This document shows positions 12,505 through 20,710 of a stretch of DNA of 64,000 nucleotides, in pieces. The notes beneath the pieces were generated by a model that searched no databases, was not told the DNA's origin, and saw nothing but the letters and a program-made list of their open reading frames with translations. The stretch comes from Keguizhuia sedimenti (GTDB taxonomy: Bacteria > Pseudomonadota > Gammaproteobacteria > Burkholderiales > Burkholderiaceae_D), in assembly GCA_030715135.1 (NCBI GenBank), contig JAUYVH010000001.1, positions 124,001 to 188,000 of the forward strand, written 5' to 3'. The stretch's first letter is position 1. Every line of letters begins with the position of its first letter. The translations under genes were made by a program, and so were the position numbers.

Positions 12505-13452
12505 ATGACGCTTACTGAACTCAAATACATCGTTGCTGTCGCCCGCGAAAAACATTTCGGCCATGCAGCCGAGGCCTGCTTCGTGTCCCAACCCACCTTG
12601 TCGGTGGCCATCAAAAAGCTGGAAGACGAACTTGGCGTGGTGATCTTCGAGCGCGGCGGCACGGAAATTTCCATGACGCCCCTGGGTGCGCAAATCGTCG
12701 CGCAAGCCGAGCGTGTACTGGAACAGACGGCATCGATCAGGGAAATCGCCAAACAAAACAAGGATCCGCTGGCCGGCCCGTTCCGGCTCGGCATCATCTA
12801 TACGATTGCGCCCTACCTGCTGCCGCAGCTGGTCAAGACCATGATCGAGCATGTGCCGCAAATGCCGCTGATACTGCAGGAAAACTTCACGGTGCGCCTC
12901 GTCGAGTTGCTGCGCCAGGGAGAACTCGACGCCGCAATCATGGCATTGCCGTTCGCCGAGCAGGGCCTGGCGATTCAGCCGCTTTACGACGAACCCTTCG
13001 TGGTGGCCTTGCCCAAACAACATCCATGGGCAACCCGTACAGACATTTCACCGCAGGACCTGAAATCGGAAACCATGCTCCTGCTTGGCGCCGGCCATTG
13101 CTTCCGCAACCAGGTCCTGGAAGTCTGTCCCGAGATGGCGCGCTTTTCGACCAACGGCGACGGCATTGCGCGCACATTCGAAGGCTCCTCGCTCGAAACG
13201 ATCCGCCACATGGTCGCATCCGGCATCGGGATTACCGTACTGCCGCAGGCATCGGTGCCCGACATGCAATCCAAGGACGGCATGCTGCGCTACGTCCCCT
13301 TCTCCGATCCCGTCCCGTCGCGCCGCGTGGTGCTCGCATGGCGCAAGAGTTTTACCCGCACCGCAGCGATCGAAGCAATCCGCCAGGCTGTGCTGGCCTG
13401 CGATCTGCATGGCGTGACCATGCTGCAGGATGCAAAAATCGAGGAAAGTTAA
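12505..13452 (+). CDS. oxyR: Hydrogen peroxide-sensing LysR-type regulator OxyR
   Basis: The 315-residue LysR regulator has an N-terminal winged helix (AAEACFVSQPTLSVAIKKLE). Its regulatory domain carries GAGHCFRNQVLEVC. The two cysteines fall at residues 199 and 208, the exact positions of the peroxide-sensing disulfide in E. coli OxyR, which makes OxyR much more likely than a generic LysR protein. Upon oxidation it activates catalase, peroxiredoxin and similar genes. It lies directly after recG, an arrangement common in betaproteobacteria. No oxyR-controlled catalase gene is adjacent here. Confidence 0.94.
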   Translation: MTLTELKYIVAVAREKHFGHAAEACFVSQPTLSVAIKKLEDELGVVIFERGGTEISMTPLGAQIVAQAERVLEQTASIREIAKQNKDPLAGPFRLGIIYTIAPYLLPQLVKTMIEHVPQMPLILQENFTVRLVELLRQGELDAAIMALPFAEQGLAIQPLYDEPFVVALPKQHPWATRTDISPQDLKSETMLLLGAGHCFRNQVLEVCPEMARFSTNGDGIARTFEGSSLETIRHMVASGIGITVLPQASVPDMQSKDGMLRYVPFSDPVPSRRVVLAWRKSFTRTAAIEAIRQAVLACDLHGVTMLQDAKIEES

Positions 13453-13528
13453 GCTTAGCGGGGTCACCTGGCGCCGCAAGGCCCGGCGTGGGCGGTGCGA
13501 GCATGAAATGTGATGACTCTCCTGCCAG

Positions 13529-13574
13529 GTTTACATGAGCGCAAACCGGTGTAAACGGATTCTGCCTCTATAAT
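13529..13574 (+). promoter_or_regulatory. Possible operator and -10 element ahead of ubiA
   Basis: A perfect 7-bp dyad GTTTACA-N14-TGTAAAC (13529-13556) is followed 12 bases later by TATAAT (13569-13574), 29 bases before the ubiA ATG. The dyad has the size of a dimer-binding operator and lies where a repressor or activator could act. No convincing -35 hexamer is seen at standard spacing. Confidence 0.35.
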
Positions 13575-13602
13575 CCGTTCACCTTACTGCATTGCCCAAT
13601 GT

Positions 13603-14457
13603 ATGAACCGACTCCAACTCTACATACGTCTGATCCGGCTGGATAAACCAATCGGAATCTTATTGCTGCTTTGGCCCACCCTTGCCGCATTATGGTTTGC
13701 GTCCGACGGCAAACCTGACTGGAAACTGATACTGATTTTTACCGTCGGCACGATATTGATGCGTTCGGCCGGCTGTGCCATCAATGATTTTGCCGACCGC
13801 GATTTCGACAAACACGTCAAGCGCACCGCAGAACGTCCGCTCACCAGCGGGAAAATCCGGGCCTGGGAAGCTGTTGCCGTCGCTGCCGTGCTGGCAGTGC
13901 TGGCCTTTGCATTGATTCTGCCGCTGAACACCCTGACCAAGCAGTTGTCGGTGGCAGCGGTGCTGATTGCGGCAAGCTACCCCTACTTCAAACGTTTTTT
14001 TGCGATTCCTCAGGCTTACCTCGGCATTGCCTTCGGTTTTGGTATTCCCATGGCATTTGCGGCGGTGCAAAATACAGTACCGGCGCAAGCCTGGCTGCTT
14101 TTGATTGCCAATATATTCTGGGCAGTCGCCTATGACACCGAATATGCAATGGTAGACCGCGACGACGACCTGAAAATCGGCATCAAGACATCGGCCATCA
14201 CGTTCGGCCGATATGATGTGCTGGCAGTCATGCTGTGCTATGCATGTGCGTTTCTGATTGTGTTGCTGACAGGATGGCAGTACGGTCTGCGCGGCTGGTT
14301 CATTGCCGGAATGCTGATTGCTGCAGGCTGCGGGCTATACCATTATTTTTTGATTCGCGACCGCGACCGCATGCGTTGCTTTGCCGCGTTCCGGCACAAC
14401 AACTGGCTGGGCGCGGCGGTATTTTCCGGCATTGCCCTGGATTACGCCTTGCATTGA
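13603..14457 (+). CDS. ubiA: 4-hydroxybenzoate polyprenyltransferase
   Basis: This 284-residue integral membrane prenyltransferase attaches the polyprenyl tail to 4-hydroxybenzoate in ubiquinone synthesis. The two Asp-rich motifs that bind Mg-diphosphate are both present: [20 protein letters not shown] and [19 protein letters not shown]. Seven to nine membrane helices are apparent. It ends the left core block; a perfect palindrome begins one base after its stop, and sequence composition changes soon after. Confidence 0.96.
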   Translation: MNRLQLYIRLIRLDKPIGILLLLWPTLAALWFASDGKPDWKLILIFTVGTILMRSAGCAINDFADRDFDKHVKRTAERPLTSGKIRAWEAVAVAAVLAVLAFALILPLNTLTKQLSVAAVLIAASYPYFKRFFAIPQAYLGIAFGFGIPMAFAAVQNTVPAQAWLLLIANIFWAVAYDTEYAMVDRDDDLKIGIKTSAITFGRYDVLAVMLCYACAFLIVLLTGWQYGLRGWFIAGMLIAAGCGLYHYFLIRDRDRMRCFAAFRHNNWLGAAVFSGIALDYALH

Positions 14458-14458
14458 C

Positions 14459-14478
14459 CTAGGTTTCATGAAACCTAG
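14459..14478. repeat. 20-bp perfect palindrome just after ubiA
   Basis: CTAGGTTTCATGAAACCTAG is fully self-complementary and starts one base after the ubiA stop codon. No T-run follows on either strand, so it is not a classical terminator. It could be a protein-binding site or an insertion boundary mark. Confidence 0.5.
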
Positions 14479-14556
14479 AAAGAAGAGTAATCCTGACTAA
14501 CGGCTCGGGAACAAGGCATTGAGCTTTTCGGCTCTAGCTTCAAGAGCCACGCACTT

Positions 14557-14862
14557 TTAATTGCCGGAGCGGTGCGCGGCAACGGTCTGCCGACCGAGAA
14601 TCCAGCCAGCCGACGGCTTGGCGAACCGCGGATCCAGCGTGGCTCTGTCAACTGGACGGTTATTCTTACGAATATCGGCTTGCTGCTTGGCTGCCACCTT
14701 ATACAGATGGTCTACGTTTTCAGTTAGCGCTTGGAAAAGTCGCACAAATCTCAGTTCATCCAGATAGGTACGAAAAACGCGAAATGCCGCCTTGTGAGGC
14801 GAATCATTAGGGTGCCGGGCTCTAACCATCCACTTCACATAAATCCCTTTGATTTGGCGCAT
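14557..14862 (-). CDS. Hypothetical protein, 101 residues
   Basis: I do not recognise this protein. It starts MRQIKGIYVKWMVRARHP, is basic, has no signal peptide or membrane segment, and has an amphipathic helical middle (YLDELRFVRLFQALTENVDHLYKVA). A weak GAG ribosome site lies nine bases before the ATG. It lies between ubiA and the two-component system and faces ubiA. It may be a genuine small accessory gene or a chance open frame; the composition does not look random but there is no family match I can name. Confidence 0.45.
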   Translation of the reverse strand: MRQIKGIYVKWMVRARHPNDSPHKAAFRVFRTYLDELRFVRLFQALTENVDHLYKVAAKQQADIRKNNRPVDRATLDPRFAKPSAGWILGRQTVAAHRSGN

Positions 14863-15175
14863 AGGTTGAGCTCTTTTTGCCGCCTGGCGACTCTACGCCG
14901 TTATCAATCTATTCCTGCAAAAGCCTTATTCATTTTTCATCAAGGACAGGTCACCCTTGTGCTTCCGGTAGAACCGTGATTCTGCTGTTGCTTTAGCAAT
15001 TGCCAATACGAAATCTGTCCAGAGTTTGATTCGCTTCAAATACAAAATTACCTTCTTAGCAACATAATACATTTAGTTACAAATGCTATAACGGAGAATT
15101 AAAGTTCATTCATATCTAAAAATGAATGAAAGCAGCGGAGATAAAAATAGAAAGCGGGAGTAAAAAAACATAAAA
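14863..15175. other. Gene-free AT-rich leader before the histidine kinase
   Basis: About 310 bp, clearly AT-rich toward the right. No coding frame, RNA gene or repeat is apparent. It must hold the promoter of the two-component operon. Confidence 0.5.
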
Positions 15176-16867
15176 ATGAATGCTACAGGCCTAGCCAAGC
15201 ACTTTAATGAAGACAGTGATTGTGGGGATTCTTCTCATCACGTAGTCAACCTTATCCGATTTTTTATTGCCGTATTTGCAGGTTTTAGTTTTATACCGGA
15301 TGCCTTCTCGTTACCAGAAGATTCCATCGCAAAAGTAATCGCATTCTCCGGTTACCTGATTTTCAGCCTGGCTATCCTTATCGCTTCCAAACGGCACTTT
15401 TACTATACCAATAGCCGGTATGTGATCTGGGCCGATATTGCCTGGCATGGCGCGCTGATAGCATTAACGGGACCACTTAGCAGCATTCTGCTTCCTCTTT
15501 TCTTGTTTTCCATTCTTGTATTTTCAATGCAGTTTGGTGCCAAAGAAGGCATCCAATCAACAGCAGCGTCAACCATACTTTATGTGACTTTAGTAATGTC
15601 ACAAGATTTCCCTGATGGCCAGGAAGAGTGGGCGCAGCTGGTTTTACGAACGATGTTCTTGCTTTCCTTAGGCCTGATGATTACCAATTGGGGGGGCAGC
15701 CAAGCATTACTGAGGCGCCGCTTGACGCTTTTAAGAGAGGTCAGCCTGGTATCCAATCCGCGTTTCGGGATTGATCATACCGTCGCTTCTGTAATGGAAA
15801 AGATAAGGGCATTTTTCGATGCCGAGAAATGCATCCTGGTATATCGAAATGGAGACAATAGCACTTACTTCATGCGGCAGACATCTGCTACGGCTGTGCG
15901 TGAAGCTATTTATGCCCGACCGCTGAGCGCGGACTTAGCCCTTCTTCTGCTGCCTTCCAATATCAATAGAAGGGTAGGATTGTATAAGTCATTCTCATTG
16001 GCACGTTTGTCTAAACGACCGTACTGCTGCTTATACGATCTCGCCATTAAAGAATGGAATGTTTGCAATCCGGAAAACAGCGCACATATCGCCAACATAT
16101 TAAATGCCACGAGCTTTATAAGCGCACCGCTCCAGCTAAGAAAAAACTCTGGTCGTATATATATCCTCTCCAACAGAAAATCCTTCACTACCAATGATGC
16201 AATTTTCCTCTCTCAGATCACTGAACAGGCCTTCTCCGTGATTTCGAGCGTGGATCTGGTAGATCAGCTGGCGTCCGAAGCGGCAGAGCAAGAACGACGG
16301 CGCATTATCGGGGACCTTCACGATACCACTATTCAGTCTTATATTGGATTAAGGCTTGGGCTGGAAGCATTAAGAACGAAAGTAGAACCTCATAATTCCC
16401 TCGCACCGGTCATTGATCAATTAATCAAAATGAGCAATGACGTCATTGATGAATTGCGGTCCTATGTCTCCAACCTCAAAGAAAAAGAAGAAAAAGCGGA
16501 AACCACATTTGTAGCAAGCATCCGCAGACAAGTTGCGAAGTTCCATGAATTTTATGGCATCAATATCGATGTGTTATGCGAGGACGAGATTCACATCAAT
16601 GACCGGCTTGCGGCCGAAGCACTGCAAATCGTCAAGGAAGGATTAAGTAACATACGCAAACACACCTTGGCGCAAAATGGAACCATAAAAGTAATATGTT
16701 CCGAAAACTCTTTGTCACTGAAGATCCAGAATGAAGAAGCAGAGAGGAACAATGCGGACTTTACTCCCCGCTCAATCTCTGAACGAGCACAGGCTTTAGG
16801 TGGCAGAGCCTGGGTTGAACAAGAGATGGGCAGCTTGACGACGGTAGTAATAGAAATTCCCATTTAG
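15176..16867 (+). CDS. Membrane sensor histidine kinase, NarX/DegS (HisKA_3) type, with degenerate ATP-binding domain
   Basis: The 563-residue protein has a membrane-embedded N-terminal half (hydrophobic segments about residues 24-40, 52-70, 84-118, 130-142 and 155-171), a GAF-like central region (about 195-360) and a HisKA_3 dimerisation domain with ERRRIIGDLHDTTIQ, phospho-acceptor His382. The catalytic domain keeps an N-box (EGLSNIRKH, Asn492), but where DxGxG is expected there is QNEEAERNN. The final ISERAQALGGRAWVEQ block is normal. It is followed three bases later by its response regulator gene and lies upstream of the tad locus, so control of Flp pili is a reasonable guess. The signal sensed is unknown. 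Confidence 0.88.
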   Translation: MNATGLAKHFNEDSDCGDSSHHVVNLIRFFIAVFAGFSFIPDAFSLPEDSIAKVIAFSGYLIFSLAILIASKRHFYYTNSRYVIWADIAWHGALIALTGPLSSILLPLFLFSILVFSMQFGAKEGIQSTAASTILYVTLVMSQDFPDGQEEWAQLVLRTMFLLSLGLMITNWGGSQALLRRRLTLLREVSLVSNPRFGIDHTVASVMEKIRAFFDAEKCILVYRNGDNSTYFMRQTSATAVREAIYARPLSADLALLLLPSNINRRVGLYKSFSLARLSKRPYCCLYDLAIKEWNVCNPENSAHIANILNATSFISAPLQLRKNSGRIYILSNRKSFTTNDAIFLSQITEQAFSVISSVDLVDQLASEAAEQERRRIIGDLHDTTIQSYIGLRLGLEALRTKVEPHNSLAPVIDQLIKMSNDVIDELRSYVSNLKEKEEKAETTFVASIRRQVAKFHEFYGINIDVLCEDEIHINDRLAAEALQIVKEGLSNIRKHTLAQNGTIKVICSENSLSLKIQNEEAERNNADFTPRSISERAQALGGRAWVEQEMGSLTTVVIEIPI

Positions 16868-16870
16868 GAG

Positions 16871-17572
16871 ATGAAGCCCGTCATGAATCAGGTCAATTTT
16901 TCCCTGCCAATTCGGGTCATGCTCGTGGACGACCACCAGACCATGCTATGGGGAATGCAACAACTGATTGATAGTAAAAAGCCAAGAATGGAAGTAATTG
17001 GCGTGGCCTCGACAGCAGAAGAAATCATGGAAAAATCCATTCGATTAGAACCTGACGTAATCGTGCTGGATGTAGACCTGGGGGGAAAGAGCTCGATCAG
17101 CCTCTTGCCTGCACTGCTGGAAAAATGCAAGGCAAAAGTACTTATTTTTTCAGGAATGCGCGATGAAAAAATATTGGATTCTGCAATTTTGCATGGTGCA
17201 CGGGGATTAGTAGGGAAAGAAGAACCCGCCAATGTTTTACCAAAGGCAATTGAAAGGATACATGCAGGCGAACTCTGGCTGGACCGTGAAACTTCAGGGC
17301 GGCTTTTTCAGCAAATGCATACCCAACGAAATACAAAAGACAATAAAGGCAGCGACAAACTGTCTCATTTAACACCAAAAGAACTTAAAGTACTGGATTT
17401 GGTCGTCCGTGAGTCTGGGCTATCCAACAAAGCATTAGCTCAACGCCTGTTCATGAGCGAGTACACCTTGCGCAATCACCTTTCCTCAATCTATCACAAG
17501 CTCGACGTAGATAATCGTCTTTCCTTGTATGTCTATGCATCCAAGTTGAATCTCTTATCCAGAGAAATTTAA
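16871..17572 (+). CDS. NarL/FixJ-family response regulator (LuxR HTH)
   Basis: The 233-residue protein has a receiver domain with acidic pair LVDDHQT and phospho-acceptor Asp67 (VIVLDVDLGG), plus a C-terminal LuxR-type HTH (HLTPKELKVLDLVVRESGLS through YTLRNHLSSIYHKLDV). It is the cognate partner of the HisKA_3 kinase just upstream. An AGGAG ribosome site abuts the ATG at 16871 directly, so the second in-frame ATG at 16883 (12 bases downstream of it) may be the real start; either leaves the receiver domain complete. Its target genes are not shown by sequence; the adjacent tad cluster and LuxR gene are candidates. Confidence 0.92.
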   Translation: MKPVMNQVNFSLPIRVMLVDDHQTMLWGMQQLIDSKKPRMEVIGVASTAEEIMEKSIRLEPDVIVLDVDLGGKSSISLLPALLEKCKAKVLIFSGMRDEKILDSAILHGARGLVGKEEPANVLPKAIERIHAGELWLDRETSGRLFQQMHTQRNTKDNKGSDKLSHLTPKELKVLDLVVRESGLSNKALAQRLFMSEYTLRNHLSSIYHKLDVDNRLSLYVYASKLNLLSREI

Positions 17573-18357
17573 GCTTGCATGTGGTTACTATACTCTGATC
17601 CGGCTCAGGAATTTGCAGTCAATGTGAAGATTGGCCGCCTGTTCAGGCGCGCTGATTTTGCCGCTGTAATGGCCAATGAAGACAGTGTCAAGTTAGTGGA
17701 CGCAGCATGCAATTTATCTGTTGCCGACTGCAGCTAGTTTTCAATGACGATCTTTTTCGCAGCACGTCATAGACCATTCCTTGCTCAAGCGTTCCCCGGT
17801 GCATTCGTACAGCATGCATAGCAGCTTCAACAACAGGCCACCATTGGCCCGCCGGTCATGCACAAAAGAGTACGGAATCGACGCAGCATTCCAGACACTC
17901 GCGAGCCGTTCAACATACTGCTTTCCGTAGTTAACCAATAACAGTCGACTGTTATACCCGTTCCGTCGATTGGGGCTGTACAACATCGCAATGCAATGGA
18001 ACACGCCCCGCCATGATTGTTTCCTCGCGCGCAAAATGATTCTTTTTCCAAGAAGGCGGAAAACTCACTTGGAAAGCGACTACTTCATTTCAAGTTAGTT
18101 AGCCCGCAAAGAAAGAAGTACTTCTATACCGATATTCGCACCACTTTCCAGTACATAAGTACTATTCAAAACAGTCAATGCGCCTGATGTGCTTTGCACA
18201 GCATGGATTTAATCTATGCACTGAAATTTACCGTTTGATACAGCGATGAATGCAGCAAGAGATCGATTATTGCTGCAGCCAGCGCCAGGCAAACAGGTCA
18301 AACTTTATTAGTACCAAATTAGCGACTCTTTTATCAATTCATCGTTCCAGATGAAAA
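17573..18357. other. 785-bp stretch without an intact gene
   Basis: This region between the response regulator and the LuxR-type gene is AT-rich at its right end. On the minus strand, a frame at 17741-18034 contains a short piece resembling an IS3-family transposase. Nothing else is recognisable, and no clear RNA gene is visible. Confidence 0.5.
17741..17900 (-). pseudogene. Possible fragment of an IS3-family transposase (OrfB)
   Basis: The peptide SFVHDRRANGGLLLKLLCML followed by YECTGERL resembles the core of IS3/IS407-type OrfB integrase domains (DFVxDRxxDGRxLRxLxxxDExTRE). The expected catalytic Asp after the leucine run is a Tyr here, and the flanking sequence does not extend the match. 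It reads as an old, decayed insertion-sequence remnant at best. No terminal repeats were found. Confidence 0.3.
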
Positions 18358-19326
18358 ATGGTATTGAAAAACTTTTCCAATTCAGTTTTTGAGCTGTACG
18401 AAGCGGCACTGGCCACCACTCCTAATGAATTTTCAATGGAAATATTCCGCATTGTCGGAAAACTGATTTCCTTTGACAGAGCAATTTTAAGTTCAGCGCA
18501 GGCTGACGAAAACCCAGAAGCCAGTCTTACAGTTGATCACACGCATGCCCATAATCGGGCAGAACAGCCGGTTATGGAGTGTGCGGATAATTACGTTTTG
18601 GATCCAGTTTCGGATGCTTTAGCCTGGAACAAAGTTTCTGGGCCATGTGCGATAGATTGCAGCGATCTTTACCAGCTGCATAGAATGGAAACATTAAACA
18701 GCTTCGCCATCGAAAACAATCTGCAAAAAATGCTGCTCTTTGGCGATTTTCCAGCACGGCATTACAAGCAGCGCTGGATCGCACTGTACCGCGGCACACG
18801 AGATGAATTCACGAAGTCAGACGCCGATGTATTGCAAGCCATATGGAATCACATCTCCCGTACCATTGAGCTTAATCTTCACCAAGCGCTAAACCGTCTT
18901 AGAAAAGATGGCACGGAGCTAGCGGTTTCCCTGATTAACTCACGCGGCATGATTGAAGTCTCCAATGCCACCTTCCATGAAATAATGAAACTTGAATGGC
19001 CACTTTTCAATTCCGGTTACCTTCCACTACCGGTTGCCCATGCACTGGTAAGCAATGGCCGTTATCGCGGCAAAAAAATCGAAATTACAGCGACGCAAAA
19101 ATTCGGTTACCTGGCATGCACAGCTCAAAGCATTCCATTATTCGATCTGCTTGCGCCTGCAGAGATGAATGTCGCTGACCGCTTTGCAAAGGGCATGACT
19201 CACTCGGAAATTGCCGCGCAATTGCATATATCGCCGCATACGGTCCGCAACCAGATCGCACAGATCTACCAAAAGCTTGGCATCCATAGTAAGGCAGAAT
19301 TGGTGCGTGTTATGTTGGCCCGTTAA
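18358..19326 (+). CDS. Stand-alone LuxR-type transcriptional regulator
   Basis: The 322-residue protein has no receiver domain. The C-terminal 60 residues form a LuxR/GerE HTH (GMTHSEIAAQLHISPHTVRN then QIAQIYQKLGIHSKAELVRV). The N-terminal 250 residues have the feel of a GAF/PAS-like sensory domain but show no motif I can assign, and acyl-homoserine-lactone binding residues are not evident. ATG at 18358 is used; an ATG seven bases earlier is out of frame. It lies between a two-component system and the flp pilin gene, so it is a good candidate regulator of the tad locus (inference). Confidence 0.85.
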   Translation: MVLKNFSNSVFELYEAALATTPNEFSMEIFRIVGKLISFDRAILSSAQADENPEASLTVDHTHAHNRAEQPVMECADNYVLDPVSDALAWNKVSGPCAIDCSDLYQLHRMETLNSFAIENNLQKMLLFGDFPARHYKQRWIALYRGTRDEFTKSDADVLQAIWNHISRTIELNLHQALNRLRKDGTELAVSLINSRGMIEVSNATFHEIMKLEWPLFNSGYLPLPVAHALVSNGRYRGKKIEITATQKFGYLACTAQSIPLFDLLAPAEMNVADRFAKGMTHSEIAAQLHISPHTVRNQIAQIYQKLGIHSKAELVRVMLAR

Positions 19327-19833
19327 GCTTGGAACGAGCTGCAAACCTCTCTTCAATCTGATAACCATCTGGTGATTACCACATCGTTGGCATCCGAAAC
19401 TTAGTGCGGCGGAGACGCGCATTGCGAGCACGCCACTGCAATCAATTCCTGGAGACGTATCTTGGCAGGTTGCGTTACATCCACGTACATAAGCATGCTC
19501 TTTCTTTTCATGTTCGGCAAATGTCTGTCTACCTGCCACCAGGTTCATGGTATGCAGAATAGGTTTTCCAATCTGGCCGCCTGACACAATACTCACCATG
19601 AAACCGGCATTGGATTCCAACACATGGAGTCTTGCAATATGCAGCAACCTTGATATGCCATAACTGATTTTTCAGCAAAGCGCCAAGTAATAGTACATCC
19701 GCGCTATTCAACTATGACGGCACAAGCATTAATCTGGCAACGCTGTCGCAGTATTTCAGCAAGTGCATCAAGCGAAACAGTTTGTTTGCCACTTTTCAGT
19801 TTCAACTCCACATTTTCATATAAGGAGAAACAC
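19327..19833. other. 507-bp intergenic region upstream of flp
   Basis: No convincing gene lies here. It must contain the tad operon promoter. A sigma-54-like element is listed separately; the remainder shows no recognisable repeat or RNA. Confidence 0.5.
19734..19750 (+). promoter_or_regulatory. Candidate sigma-54 promoter for flp
   Basis: CTGGCAACGCTGTCGCA has GG and GC separated by exactly ten bases, as in the -24/-12 consensus (TGGCAC-N5-TTGC), with a C in place of T at -13. It would start transcription roughly 75 bases before the flp ATG. The match is imperfect and no activator site is proven. Confidence 0.25.
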
Positions 19834-20007
19834 ATGGAAGCAATTAAAAACTTTTTGCAAGAAGAAGATGGCGTCACGGCGATCGAATACGGCCTTATCG
19901 CAGCCCTAATTGCGGTAGTCATTATTGTTGCCGTCCGAACTGTCGGCATCAATCTTGATGCGGTTTTCGACTTCATTGCTTTGGAATTGGACAATGCAAT
20001 TCCTTAA
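19834..20007 (+). CDS. flp: Flp-type major pilin
   Basis: This 57-residue prepilin has a 13-residue leader ending in Gly, then VTAIEYGLIAALIAVVIIV. This is the Flp motif with Glu at +5 and the adjacent Tyr of the mature pilin, within a hydrophobic assembly helix. TadV would cut after Gly13; the mature pilin is about 44 residues and assembles into bundled Flp pili for adhesion and biofilm. An AAGGAG site lies seven bases before ATG 19834; the frame is open upstream but irrelevant. A strong hairpin immediately follows, as expected for an abundant mRNA. Confidence 0.95.
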   Translation: MEAIKNFLQEEDGVTAIEYGLIAALIAVVIIVAVRTVGINLDAVFDFIALELDNAIP

Positions 20008-20023
20008 GGCTAATTAAAAACCT

Positions 20024-20054
20024 AAGTTTCTGGGGAGCGCCTCCCCAGAAACTT
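20024..20054 (+). terminator. Perfect 14-bp hairpin after flp (attenuator or mRNA stabiliser)
   Basis: AAGTTTCTGGGGAG pairs fully with CTCCCCAGAAACTT around the three-base loop CGC. No U-tract follows (CATGAGG), so partial termination or 3'-end protection is more likely than full termination. This would make flp transcript more abundant than the downstream tad genes. Confidence 0.65.
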
Positions 20055-20124
20055 CATGAGGAATGTAAATAAATGCCGATGATCCTGAATCACTTAATCG
20101 CGTTAATGAGAGAACGAACGAAAT

Positions 20125-20640
20125 ATGCACATTGAATATTTTCTATTGGCCATGGTAGCCATTGCAGCGATAACGGATTTGGCACAGCGGAAGATACCTA
20201 ATGTACTAATTGTCTGGGGACTTGGCACGTCGTTGATGCTGCAAGTTTTTCTGCCGATACACGGCAGTGCCTGGCATTGGCTTTCGGGATGCATTACAGG
20301 ATTTGCTTTATTCTTGCCTTTCTATGTGGTGCGTGGCATGGGGGCGGGTGACGTGAAGCTGATGGCCGCAGTCGGCTCATTTGCAGGGCCGCTTCTGACC
20401 TTCAAGATTGCATTGGCAACATTCATTATTGGCGGAATACTGTCGCTCGCGGTAGCCCTTATTAAGAGAAATTTAAGAGGCACCTTATCCAACGTGCACA
20501 GAATCCTGAGACCTTCCCTGTTTAACAGTGGCCCGCTTAATTCATCAGGCAATTTTGCAATACAGAGCACAGGACGGATTCCCTACGGTGTAGCCATCGC
20601 ACTGGGAACGATCACGATGCTCTATTTTGAAAAATTTTAA
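20125..20640 (+). CDS. tadV: Prepilin peptidase TadV/CpaA
   Basis: The 171-residue multi-pass membrane aspartyl protease removes the leader from Flp pilin and probably from the TadE-like pseudopilins. The two catalytic aspartates are visible in AAITDLAQRKIPN and GMGAGDVKLMAAVG (GxGD motif). It lacks the N-methyltransferase domain of PilD-type enzymes, as is usual for the Tad family. It follows flp by about 120 bp and starts the rest of the tad operon. Confidence 0.92.
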   Translation: MHIEYFLLAMVAIAAITDLAQRKIPNVLIVWGLGTSLMLQVFLPIHGSAWHWLSGCITGFALFLPFYVVRGMGAGDVKLMAAVGSFAGPLLTFKIALATFIIGGILSLAVALIKRNLRGTLSNVHRILRPSLFNSGPLNSSGNFAIQSTGRIPYGVAIALGTITMLYFEKF

Positions 20641-20710
20641 ATTGTGCATCCTGGCTAAACCAGGGAATGAATAGGTTTTTAAATAGATCATTAATAAGGG
20701 CGGAGGCAGC

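Noticed and set aside
17573-17735. Short plus-strand frame beginning at 17579 (about 52 codons)
   Set aside because: No ribosome site and no similarity recognised. It overlaps the region where an IS remnant may lie.
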